Part shown: in pieces, positions 7,108-13,609 of the stretch | Layout of the letters: the number at the start of each line of letters is the position of its first letter | How positions within the stretch are numbered: position 1 is the first letter of the stretch | Assembly (NCBI GenBank): GCA_964579855.1 | Contig: CAZOIM010000094.1 | Span: forward strand, 1-13,609 | Direction: 5' to 3' | DNA from: JADGQA01 sp964579855 | Lineage (GTDB): Bacteria > Bacteroidota > Ignavibacteria > UBA10030 | Length of the DNA: 13,609 nt | The notes under the pieces: model-generated | Databases searched by the model: none | What the model saw: the letters and a program-made list of their open reading frames with translations, nothing else | Told to the model about the DNA's origin: nothing | Translations under genes and position numbers: made by a program

Positions 7108-8499
7108 TCATGACAACTCTTCTTCCTCTTCGCCTTCCCGTGCAAGACCATACTTTTTCATCTTGGTGTACAAATGGCTCCGTTGAATATCAAGAGCTTC
7201 AGCGGTTTTTGATATATTCCATTTGTGAATCTCCAACTGTCTCTTGATAAACGCCGCTTCAGCCTTGTCTTTGAAATCCTGAAAAGTTTCCGAACTGCCA
7301 AGTAATTCATCGAGCTCGCCTTTTGAAGAAGAACTTTGTGTGTCAAGAATTCCCACATCAAGAGAGGGACCTGCAGAGAGAATCAACAGCCGCTCGACTG
7401 CATTCCTCAACTCACGTATGTTTCCCGGCCATTCTCTTGCGGCGAGATGCATAAGGCTGTCATCTCCAATCGATCGCTTTGCCATTCCGTTTCTCGAACA
7501 TACATCTTCGATGAATGCACGCACAAGAATCGGAATGTCGTCTTTTCGCTCGCGCAACGGTGGAACACGCAAAGGAATGACATTCAAGCGGTGAAAGAGA
7601 TCTTTCCGAAAGGCCCCCTTTTCTATTTCCTCCTGGATATTCTTATTTGTAGCGGCAAGAACGCGAACGTCAACGGATATGAGTTTGGTTCCTCCGACTC
7701 GCTCAATCTTTCCTTCCTCGAGGGCCCGCAACACTTTTGCCTGGGCCTGGAGACTCATATCTCCAATTTCATCAAGAAATAATGTGCCACCGTCCGCCTG
7801 TTCAAATTTCCCGATGCGTAGCGCCGATGCGCCCGTGAACGAACCTTTTTCGTGTCCAAAAAGCTCGGATTCGATCAGTTCCGCCGGAATTGCAGCACAG
7901 TTTACTTCGACGAATGAGTTGGATGCCCTCTTGCTGCCTCGGTGGATGGCCCGTGCGACCAGTTCCTTTCCTGTCCCATTTTCACCCGTTATGAGCACTC
8001 GAGCATCGGTTGGTGCAACCCTTTCAATGATTGAAAGAACTTCCTTGATTTTGGGACTCTGACCAAGAATCTTGCGTTTTCCTTCAAGCGTTTCCTGGAG
8101 CTTCCTGTTCTCTTCAGCAATTGAGGCGTGCTGAAGCGCGTTGCGAACAGTAATGAGGAGTTTATCGCGGTCCAGAGGTTTCGGGAGAAAGTCGAATGCT
8201 CCGAGCTTGGTCGCTTCCACAGCTGTTTCGAAAGTGCCATGACCGGAAATCATGATGACAGGAAGGGCCACATATTTTTCACGGATCCGATGCAGCACTT
8301 CCATTCCATCCATGCCGGCCATTTTGACATCGAGCAAAACAAGATCGCATTGCTGACTTGAGAGTCGTGCAAGTCCCTGCTCACCATTCTCCGCAAAGTT
8401 GACTTCGTACCGCTCATACTCAAGGATCATTTTGAGCGAGTCACGAATGCTCTTTTCATCATCTATGATTAACAGATTATTCATGCGTTCATCAATCAA
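7108..8499 (-). CDS. Sigma-54-dependent response regulator (NtrC/NtrX family)
   Basis: This DNA-binding transcription activator has the classical three-part order. The receiver domain has D13/D14, phosphoacceptor D57, S85 and K107. The AAA+ domain has Walker A GENGTGKE at 172-179, GSFTGA at 219-224 in place of GAFTGA, and Walker B LFLDEIGD with D243/E244. The C-terminal Fis-type helix-turn-helix reads WNISKTAEALDIQRSHLYTK. Phosphorylation should trigger ATP-driven opening of sigma-54 promoters. The 463-residue frame starts MIDERMNNLLIIDDE; the ATG at 8484 (M6) is an equally good start, and neither has a clear ribosome binding site. After the helix-turn-helix comes an acidic tail (EGEEEEELS). 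No histidine kinase is in the window, so the signal is unknown. The closest named type is NtrX, by the receiver sequence and the GSFTGA form. Confidence 0.93.
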   Translation of the reverse strand: MIDERMNNLLIIDDEKSIRDSLKMILEYERYEVNFAENGEQGLARLSSQQCDLVLLDVKMAGMDGMEVLHRIREKYVALPVIMISGHGTFETAVEATKLGAFDFLPKPLDRDKLLITVRNALQHASIAEENRKLQETLEGKRKILGQSPKIKEVLSIIERVAPTDARVLITGENGTGKELVARAIHRGSKRASNSFVEVNCAAIPAELIESELFGHEKGSFTGASALRIGKFEQADGGTLFLDEIGDMSLQAQAKVLRALEEGKIERVGGTKLISVDVRVLAATNKNIQEEIEKGAFRKDLFHRLNVIPLRVPPLRERKDDIPILVRAFIEDVCSRNGMAKRSIGDDSLMHLAAREWPGNIRELRNAVERLLILSAGPSLDVGILDTQSSSSKGELDELLGSSETFQDFKDKAEAAFIKRQLEIHKWNISKTAEALDIQRSHLYTKMKKYGLAREGEEEEELS

Positions 8500-8522
8500 C
8501 AGGTGACCAAATCAATCGCCCA

Positions 8523-9227
8523 CTATTTCTCACTCGGCAGTCGCAAGTAATCCGACGGAAGCAAGGTCTTGACTACGGCAAGATCTCGTCCGAAGGCGTC
8601 TCCGTGCTTGTTGGCCCTCTTGTCTCTTGGATCATCGGTGCCGCCTACAATGAACTTGGCTTCTCCCCATTCGACCAGATCACCGGATTCTTTCGCAAGT
8701 TCTGGAGATTCAGTCGCATACGCAAGGTACGCAGAGGCGAAGAAATGTTGGAGCTTATCTACGTCTCCCTCGGGTGGCGTATCCTGATAGATCTTTGATG
8801 GCAAGTTACCTTTTCTCGCTTTGAACAGACTGTCTTCTTCAAATGTGAGAGGAACAGGAAGCGCTCCAAGAACGGGTATCTTAAATTCGACGTTTTCGTG
8901 TTCCAGTGTCCCCATCAAGGATAGGAAGAGAGCCCTGCTTGTATTGTACTCTGCGATGCGGAGAGCTTTTAGGTAAATGCCATCGACTGCCCTCAGATCA
9001 CCACACCGGAGTGTCAATTCTTTGAATCGTGGATCGCGGATGTATGCGCGGATTTTTTTCGTGTCGAGGATGAGTTTGGGTGTGAATGTCTCGGTGAAGA
9101 ACTTGCCAATGGAAAATCCGGAATGTCCTTGCTCATCGAATTCCCAGGACAGATCCCCTTCACATTGTGCAAAAGATATTGTCCTGACGAGCATCCAGAG
9201 GACCAGTAATGTCAGAACTCTTCTCAT
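8523..9227 (-). CDS. Exported protein of unknown function, 234 residues
   Basis: The N-terminus (MRRVLTLLVLWMLVRTISFAQ) is a good Sec signal peptide, with a likely cut after the FAQ or SFA region, so the protein is probably periplasmic or surface-located. The first half is polar with mixed secondary structure. The last third has a conserved-looking motif DKLQHFFASAYLAY and, later, GTDDPRDKRANKHGDAFGRD. The pairing of a D-K-x-x-H-F helix with a later acidic G-x-D segment faintly recalls the YfiM/DUF2279 type of small envelope proteins, but I would not assign that family. It starts 18 bases after the carboxylase stop and ends 23 bases before the response regulator, so it sits inside the minus-strand gene run. 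Function not recognised. Confidence 0.8.
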   Translation of the reverse strand: MRRVLTLLVLWMLVRTISFAQCEGDLSWEFDEQGHSGFSIGKFFTETFTPKLILDTKKIRAYIRDPRFKELTLRCGDLRAVDGIYLKALRIAEYNTSRALFLSLMGTLEHENVEFKIPVLGALPVPLTFEEDSLFKARKGNLPSKIYQDTPPEGDVDKLQHFFASAYLAYATESPELAKESGDLVEWGEAKFIVGGTDDPRDKRANKHGDAFGRDLAVVKTLLPSDYLRLPSEK

Positions 9228-9245
9228 CGGAAGGTCGCATCTGCG

Positions 9246-10673
9246 CTAGGTTTGAATGACCCCAGGACTGAATTCCGGGATTGCTGCGTTCTGTGAAGCC
9301 ATCGCAATGCCGCGTGAAATGACTTCACGCGTTTCCGTTGGATCGATGATGCCATCGACAATCAATCTCGAACTTGCGAAGAGTGGATCCAGCTCCTCTT
9401 CATATTTCTTCTGGATTTCGCTGAGGAGTTTTACCTGCTGTTCCTTCGAAATCCGCTTCCCCCCTTTTTCCATGGCCTGAACCCTGATGCTCAGCAAGGT
9501 TTCGCTCGCCTGCTTGCCCCCCATCACCGCAATCTGCGCCGTAGGCCAGGAAAAAATAAGTCTCGGATCGTACGCTTTTCCACACATCGCATAGTTACCG
9601 GCGCCATAGCTGTTGCCAACCATAAATGTAAACTTTGGTACTACGCTGTTTGCGACTGCGTTGACCATTTTCGCGCCATCTTTGATGATACCTCCTTGTT
9701 CAGCACGACTACCCACCATGAAGCCTGTGACATCCTGAAAAAATACGAGGGGAATAAGCTTTTGGTTGCAGTTCATGATAAATCGTGCTGCTTTGTCTGC
9801 GCTGTCGCTGTAGATGACGCCGCCAACCTGCATTTCCCCTTTCGCCGTCTTGACCACCGAACGTTGATTTGCGACAATACCAACGGCCCATCCGTCGACT
9901 CGGGCATACCCTGTAATGATCGTTCTTCCGTAGTGCTCTTTGTATTCATCCAACTCGCTGGCGTCGATAATGCGTGCAAGAACCTGATACATGTCATAGG
10001 GTTTCATGCGATCCGACGGAAGTATACCGTAGAGATCTTTCTCTGCGAACTTTGGAGGCCGTGTATCAACCCGATTGAACCCGGCAGTCGATCTCGTTCC
10101 TAATTTACCTATGATACTTCTGATTTTTGCAAGGCACTCCTCGTCATTCTTCATCTTGTGATCGGTGATGCCGCTGATCTCACACGTCACCCTTGCCCCA
10201 CCCAGAGCTTCATTTTCGATTTCTTCACCGATCGCTGCCTTTACGAGATGTGAGCCGGCGAGGAAAACGCTCCCAGTTTGATCGACGATCATGGCTTCGT
10301 CACTCATGATTGGAAGGTATGCTCCACCTGCAACGCACGGACCCATGATTGCCGCAATTTGAGCAATACCCATGGAAGACATGATCGCGTTGTTGCGGAA
10401 GATCCGGCCGAAGTGCTCTTTGTCTGGAAAGATCTCTGATTGNNNNNNNNNNNNNNNNNNNNNNNNNNNNNNNNNNNNNNNNNNNNNNNNNNNNNNNNNN
10501 NNNNNNNNNNNNNNNNNNNNNNNNNNNNNNNNNNNNNNNNNNATCGCCTCCTTGCCCCCGCCCATGCGAACAGTATCGGCGACAGACTCGATACTCTTTT
10601 GAAGAGCAAGAAAGCTCTCAACGTTCTTTGAGTAGGCTCGATCCTTTTCTAATTCACTGCCAATGGCAGACAT
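9246..10673 (-). CDS. Acyl-CoA carboxylase carboxyltransferase subunit (methylcrotonyl-CoA carboxylase beta-like), interrupted by an assembly gap
   Basis: The beta subunit of a biotin-dependent acyl-CoA carboxylase transfers CO2 from carboxybiotin to an acyl-CoA. About 43 residues precede the gap and 398 follow it. After the gap the sequence begins QSEIFPDKEHFGRIFRN, then has the family blocks MGPCVAGGAYLPIMSDE, DVTGFMVGSRAEQGGIIKDG, GNSYGAGNYAMCG and WPTAQIAVMGGKQA. These blocks are of the methylcrotonyl-CoA carboxylase type rather than the propionyl-CoA carboxylase type. Both halves lie in one frame across the 100 N. The ATG at 10673 has GAGG 7 bases upstream. The biotin carboxylase/carrier subunit is absent from the window. 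An 84-base spacer separates it from the upstream acyl-CoA dehydrogenase. The substrate (3-methylcrotonyl-CoA or another short acyl-CoA) is inferred only. Confidence 0.9.
   Translation of the reverse strand: MSAIGSELEKDRAYSKNVESFLALQKSIESVADTVRMGGGKEAXXXXXXXXXXXXXXXXXXXXXXXXXXXXXXXXXXQSEIFPDKEHFGRIFRNNAIMSSMGIAQIAAIMGPCVAGGAYLPIMSDEAMIVDQTGSVFLAGSHLVKAAIGEEIENEALGGARVTCEISGITDHKMKNDEECLAKIRSIIGKLGTRSTAGFNRVDTRPPKFAEKDLYGILPSDRMKPYDMYQVLARIIDASELDEYKEHYGRTIITGYARVDGWAVGIVANQRSVVKTAKGEMQVGGVIYSDSADKAARFIMNCNQKLIPLVFFQDVTGFMVGSRAEQGGIIKDGAKMVNAVANSVVPKFTFMVGNSYGAGNYAMCGKAYDPRLIFSWPTAQIAVMGGKQASETLLSIRVQAMEKGGKRISKEQQVKLLSEIQKKYEEELDPLFASSRLIVDGIIDPTETREVISRGIAMASQNAAIPEFSPGVIQT
10443..10542. other. 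Assembly gap of 100 N inside the carboxylase gene
   Basis: Exactly 100 N, a conventional placeholder for a gap of unknown size. The flanking halves of the carboxylase need roughly 95-105 residues between them, from the N-terminal GGGKEA to the QSEIFPD block, so the true gap is probably near 300 bases. Confidence 0.9.
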
Positions 10674-10680
10674 TCATCAT

Positions 10681-10684
10681 CCTC
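10681..10684 (-). promoter_or_regulatory. Ribosome binding site for the carboxylase gene
   Basis: GAGG on the minus strand, 7 bases before the ATG at 10673-10671. It supports that start over any later methionine. Confidence 0.5.
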
Positions 10685-10700
10685 AGAGGTCAAATGCATG

Positions 10701-10716
10701 TTCCAACGAATTGGAA
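10701..10716 (-). other. Perfect short hairpin between acyl-CoA dehydrogenase and carboxylase genes
   Basis: On the minus-strand transcript UUCCAA and UUGGAA can pair over a UUCG loop. The stem is A/U-rich and no U-run follows, so it is not a standard terminator; a minor role in mRNA processing is possible, as is chance. Confidence 0.3.
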
Positions 10717-10757
10717 ATGAAAGCACAGACGGTGATTCCTATTTCGAAAGATCGAGT

Positions 10758-11924
10758 TCATTTCAAGATGTTTTTCGCTATGACCATTTTTTGGACTTCA
10801 GAGGTACCCTCACCGATGGTGAGCAACTTCACATCCCGATAAAATTTCTCAACAGGATAATCTTTTGTAAATCCGTATCCACCATGAATCTGGACCGCTG
10901 CGCTGGCTGCTTTCGAAGCTATTTCACTGGCGAACAACTTCGCTTCAGCAGCGAGTAGTGTGATATTTTCGCCCCGGACCTTTGCATCCGCTGCGCGGTA
11001 CGTCAGCAATCGTGCTGCAGAAATTTCAGTTGCCATGTCCGCGAGCGAAAATTGAATACCCTGGAATTCGACGAGCGCCTGACCGAATTGTTTCCTTTCC
11101 TTTCCGTACTTGAGCGCCGCATCGAGTGCTCCCTGCGCAAGGCCGACAGACAACGCCGCAATGCCGATCCTCCCGCTGTCCAATACTGCCAGAGCCTGTT
11201 TGAAACCTTCGCCTTCGACGCCGAGAAGATTCCTCCGGGGGACGGGAACATTGTCAAAGTTCAGCTGAACCGTGTCGCTTGCCCTCATGCCAAGTTTGTT
11301 CTCCTTCTTTCCTACGCTGATGCCGCCAAAGGATTTTTTCACGATGAATGCAGAAATACCGCTCTTACCTTTTGACGTATCGGTTTTCGCTGTGACCACG
11401 AACGTCGAGGCGTGAGAACCGTTGGTTATGAATGTTTTTGTCCCATTCAGAACGTAGGTTGAATCCTGAAGAACCGCGTTCGTTGTCATTCCACCGGCAT
11501 CGCTGCCGGAACCCGGCTCCGTAAGACACCACGATCCGATTTTTCGACCGGTTGCGAGATCTGGTATGTAGGCTTTCCGCTGCTCCTCATTCGCAAACAT
11601 GAGGAGGTGTTGAAGACACAATCCACAGTGTGCCGCAATAGTCAGTCCCACTGAAGGATCTACGCGCGCAATTTCCTCCATGATTACCACGAATTCGAGC
11701 GCCGAGAGGCCGGCACCTTCAAGATCCGATGGGACCGTTACTCCGAGGAACCCCAGATCAGCCAACTTCTGAAAAATCGCCAGAGGAAATTCTTGCGCTT
11801 CATCCAACTTCATCACGTGCGGTTTGATTTCCGCCTCGGCGAATGCTCTGGCTGTCTTGCGAAACATGTTCATGTCTTCGGTCAGATGAAAATCAATTCC
11901 AGAACTCATAGTATCACTCTGCAT
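10758..11924 (-). CDS. Acyl-CoA dehydrogenase (short/medium-chain type)
   Basis: This 388-residue flavoenzyme removes two hydrogens from acyl-CoA esters and passes electrons to electron-transfer flavoprotein. CLTEPGSGSD at 133-142 is the family signature near the FAD site. The C-terminal block around QIHGGYGFTKDYPVEKFYRD ends in IGEGTSEVQ, placing the catalytic base at E372. That location is used by butyryl- and medium-chain enzymes; isovaleryl-CoA dehydrogenase instead has an alanine or glycine there and its base near the LDSGRIG position. The ATG at 11924 is favoured over a second ATG five codons later because GAGGG lies 4 bases upstream, directly after the meaB stop. The 9-base spacing to meaB implies co-transcription. 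Chain length and branching preference cannot be read from sequence. Confidence 0.94.
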   Translation of the reverse strand: MQSDTMSSGIDFHLTEDMNMFRKTARAFAEAEIKPHVMKLDEAQEFPLAIFQKLADLGFLGVTVPSDLEGAGLSALEFVVIMEEIARVDPSVGLTIAAHCGLCLQHLLMFANEEQRKAYIPDLATGRKIGSWCLTEPGSGSDAGGMTTNAVLQDSTYVLNGTKTFITNGSHASTFVVTAKTDTSKGKSGISAFIVKKSFGGISVGKKENKLGMRASDTVQLNFDNVPVPRRNLLGVEGEGFKQALAVLDSGRIGIAALSVGLAQGALDAALKYGKERKQFGQALVEFQGIQFSLADMATEISAARLLTYRAADAKVRGENITLLAAEAKLFASEIASKAASAAVQIHGGYGFTKDYPVEKFYRDVKLLTIGEGTSEVQKMVIAKNILK

Positions 11925-11928
11925 TATT

Positions 11929-11933
11929 CCCTC
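11929..11933 (-). promoter_or_regulatory. Ribosome binding site for the acyl-CoA dehydrogenase
   Basis: GAGGG on the minus strand begins immediately after the meaB TAA stop and ends 4 bases before ATG 11924-11922. It decides between the two closely spaced ATG codons. Confidence 0.5.
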
Positions 11934-12887
11934 TTAAAGTTTCTTGAATCCTGCGATCAGTTCGGTCGCCAAATCATAAGGACTGACTTTCCTCGTAATG
12001 ACCTGCTCAATGTTCTTTTCGAGCATTTGCGATCGATCGATGTTCCAGAAATCGGTATGGAGACGGTCTTCAACAATTTCGCGGACTCGATTCTTCAATC
12101 GGACTTTTCTCTTCTGTTCCAACTCCCCACCCTCAAGGAATTTGCGGTGTTTTTCAACACAGTCTGCAACTTCTGAAATCCCTTTTCCTTCATTCGCTTG
12201 AGTCTTGATGACGTCCGCCATCCAACTCGTTTCATTGTGCGGACGAAAACCAAGAATCATCTTAATAGACATGACAGCTTGCTCGGCCCCGGGTCGGTCG
12301 GCTTTGTTGAGCACAAAGAAATCGGCAATTTCCATGAGCCCTGCTTTCATCGCCTGGATTCCATCCCCAGATTCCGGAACAAGCACAACGATGGTTGTAT
12401 CAGCAGCCCCTGCAATATCAAGCTCGGATTGCCCAACGCCGACCGTTTCCATGATGATGATGTCAAATCCGGCTGCATCCAGAATATCTGCTGCTTCCTT
12501 TGCTTTCTTACTCAGACCTCCCAGGCTTCCGCGTGAGGCCATACTTCGAATGAACACTTCGGTGTCCAGCTCTACGTCTGTCATTCGCACGCGGTCTCCC
12601 AACAATGCACCCCCAGTAAAGGGACTTGTTGGATCCACTGCAATGATCCCTACTTTCAACTCTTTGCCCCGATAATACCTTGCGAGTTTGTTGGTAATTG
12701 TGCTCTTGCCTGCACCTGGAGGTCCGGTTATACCTATCCTATAGGCATGACCGGTGTGCTTGTATAACGATTGCAGAAGTGCCGTTGAGTCCGGTGATTC
12801 GTTTTCAACAGATGAAATCGCTCTCGCGACAGACCGTCGATCCCGCTTCAATACCATCCTCGCGCTTATGTCGACGTGACTATTCAA
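11934..12887 (-). CDS. meaB: Methylmalonyl-CoA mutase-associated GTPase MeaB (ArgK/MeaB family)
   Basis: MeaB is a G3E-type GTPase that protects and loads the B12-dependent methylmalonyl-CoA mutase or a related mutase. The 317 residues carry Walker A GPPGAGKST at 55-63, the family block VDPTSPFTGGALLGDR at 84-99, METVGVGQSE (ETVGVGQ at 147-153) and the base-recognition motif NKAD at 194-197. A C-terminal helical region follows. The longest frame uses TTG at 12887, which overlaps the stop of the epimerase gene (TTGA at 12887-12884). The ATG at 12857 is an alternative start that would remove ten residues, and neither has a clear ribosome binding site. No mutase gene is visible. Its tight linkage to an acyl-CoA dehydrogenase and a carboxylase fits acyl-CoA metabolism through methylmalonyl-CoA or a similar intermediate. 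Confidence 0.93.
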   Translation of the reverse strand: MNSHVDISARMVLKRDRRSVARAISSVENESPDSTALLQSLYKHTGHAYRIGITGPPGAGKSTITNKLARYYRGKELKVGIIAVDPTSPFTGGALLGDRVRMTDVELDTEVFIRSMASRGSLGGLSKKAKEAADILDAAGFDIIIMETVGVGQSELDIAGAADTTIVVLVPESGDGIQAMKAGLMEIADFFVLNKADRPGAEQAVMSIKMILGFRPHNETSWMADVIKTQANEGKGISEVADCVEKHRKFLEGGELEQKRKVRLKNRVREIVEDRLHTDFWNIDRSQMLEKNIEQVITRKVSPYDLATELIAGFKKL

Positions 12888-13609
12888 CGTTTCGTCGACT
12901 TCTTAAAATACGCTGCAGTCACCTTAAGCCCCTCGCTGAGCGGAACAGACGGCGACCAGCAGAGATCTTTTTGAATCTTGGCAAAAGAAATGACACTGCG
13001 CATTTGTTCGCCGAGTTTTGCTGGACCGTGCTTCTCCACGAGAGAAGGGTTTAGATGAATTCGAAGATTGTCGAACAAATAATTGACATCGTGCTCTATG
13101 CCGGTTCCCACATTAAAAATATTCGATCCACCATAGGACAACGCTGCCACATTTGCTCTCACCACGTCACCTACGAATGTATAATCTCTCGTTTGTTTTC
13201 CGTCTCCGTTGATCACCGGTTGTTCGCCGTGTATCATCTTGCTGGCAAAGATGGCGACAACGCCCGCTTCGCCGTGTGGGTTCTGTCGAGGACCATACAC
13301 ATTGGCGTAGCGGAGAATCACATGATCGATTCCGTGAACCTCTTTGTAATAGAACAGATATTTCTCCGTGCAGAGTTTCGTGATTCCATATGGAGATAAA
13401 GGTCGCAAGGGGTGAAGTTCGTCGGCGGGAAAATAGTCTTGTTCACCATAGATTGCTCCGCCGGTGGATGAGAAAATGATTTTGTGCACTCCATGGCGGA
13501 GGGCACATTCAAAGACATTCAGACCGCCAAGAACATTCACCGAAGCATCGAACTGCGGATCCGCAACTGATCGCCGGACATCCATCTGCGCCGCATGATG
13601 ATTGACCAC
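12884..13609 (-). CDS. NAD-dependent sugar-nucleotide epimerase, GalE-type, N-terminus outside the window
   Basis: The C-terminal 242 residues of an extended short-chain dehydrogenase/reductase remain; the Rossmann glycine motif and about 70 residues lie beyond the right edge. The window's first codons (GTG GTC AAT) are internal, since they fall in the conserved HHAAQMDVRRSVADP block. The catalytic triad region is visible: SSTGG near fragment residues 47-51 and YGITK (Y74, K78). The blocks LRYANVYGPRQNPHGEAGVV, GDGKQTRDYTFVGDVVRAN and IFNVGTG are typical of UDP-glucose 4-epimerase-like proteins. It would interconvert a UDP-hexose pair for cell-surface sugars. Whether it acts on glucose/galactose or N-acetyl sugars cannot be told. 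Its stop overlaps the meaB start by 4 bases. Confidence 0.9.
   Translation of the reverse strand: MVNHHAAQMDVRRSVADPQFDASVNVLGGLNVFECALRHGVHKIIFSSTGGAIYGEQDYFPADELHPLRPLSPYGITKLCTEKYLFYYKEVHGIDHVILRYANVYGPRQNPHGEAGVVAIFASKMIHGEQPVINGDGKQTRDYTFVGDVVRANVAALSYGGSNIFNVGTGIEHDVNYLFDNLRIHLNPSLVEKHGPAKLGEQMRSVISFAKIQKDLCWSPSVPLSEGLKVTAAYFKKSTKR

Noticed and set aside
7336..7782. 148-codon open frame on the plus strand opposite the sigma-54 regulator
   Set aside because: It lies wholly inside a firm gene with three intact domains; the translation has no recognisable motif and no ribosome binding site.
10701..10716. Hairpin with UUCG loop as an intrinsic terminator between dehydrogenase and carboxylase
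   Set aside because: The A/U-rich 6-base stem lacks a downstream U-run and the genes look co-transcribed.
12205..12675. 156-codon open frame on the plus strand opposite meaB
   Set aside because: Antisense shadow of a gene with all GTPase motifs in place; the product is serine- and proline-rich, as expected of reverse-frame translation.
13607..13609. Epimerase start at the right edge of the window
   Set aside because: The GTG there encodes an internal valine in the conserved HAAQ block; the true start with the Rossmann motif lies outside the window.
1..13609. CRISPR arrays, tRNA or rRNA genes, insertion sequences, phage or defence genes
   Set aside because: None was seen on reading both strands; all long frames are assigned and intergenic spaces are short.

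Overview
The window reads as a stretch of chromosome from an uncultivated or draft-assembled bacterium; a 100-base run of N at 10443-10542 marks a scaffold gap. The gene set is mostly housekeeping. A Bacteroidota/Chlorobiota/Ignavibacteriota-type (FCB group) origin is my best guess. It rests on the form of Lgt (a GCQ..GDGDYG signature), the form of the GalE-like epimerase, and the fused nucleotidyltransferase/phosphomannomutase-like protein. This is an inference from remembered family patterns, not a search result. I see no tRNA, rRNA, CRISPR array, insertion sequence, phage gene or plasmid function.

The layout is two convergent blocks. Block 1 (+ strand, 36-6890) holds seven genes. In order they are a sugar-nucleotide pyrophosphorylase fused to a phosphomannomutase-like domain, a lone PTS IIA protein, histidyl-tRNA synthetase (hisS), an unrecognised 132-residue protein overlapping hisS by 4 bases, prolipoprotein diacylglyceryl transferase (lgt), a membrane-anchored glutaredoxin-like protein overlapping lgt by 4 bases, and the 23S rRNA 2'-O-methyltransferase RlmB. 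Most spacings are short, so several of these genes are probably co-transcribed.

Block 2 (- strand, 13609 down to 6916) starts with a GalE-type epimerase that runs off the right edge. The meaB-type GTPase follows, overlapping it by 4 bases (TTGA). Next come an acyl-CoA dehydrogenase with a clear ribosome binding site just after the meaB stop, a carboxyltransferase (acyl-CoA carboxylase beta) gene holding the assembly gap, an exported protein of unknown function, and a sigma-54-dependent response regulator. A candidate 51-residue very basic peptide gene follows last. The dehydrogenase, carboxylase and MeaB point to short or branched acyl-CoA (amino acid or propionate) metabolism. Neither a B12-dependent mutase nor the biotin carboxylase subunit is in the window.

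The two blocks meet at 6891-7107, the longest stretch without a recognised gene (217 bases), and the small basic ORF fills most of it. I find no convincing new multi-gene system. The points most worth a second look are the phosphomannomutase-like half that has lost all four active-site loop motifs, the unreported-looking 51-residue ORF with a near-ideal ribosome binding site, the lgt/thiol-redox pair, and the under-sized assembly gap.
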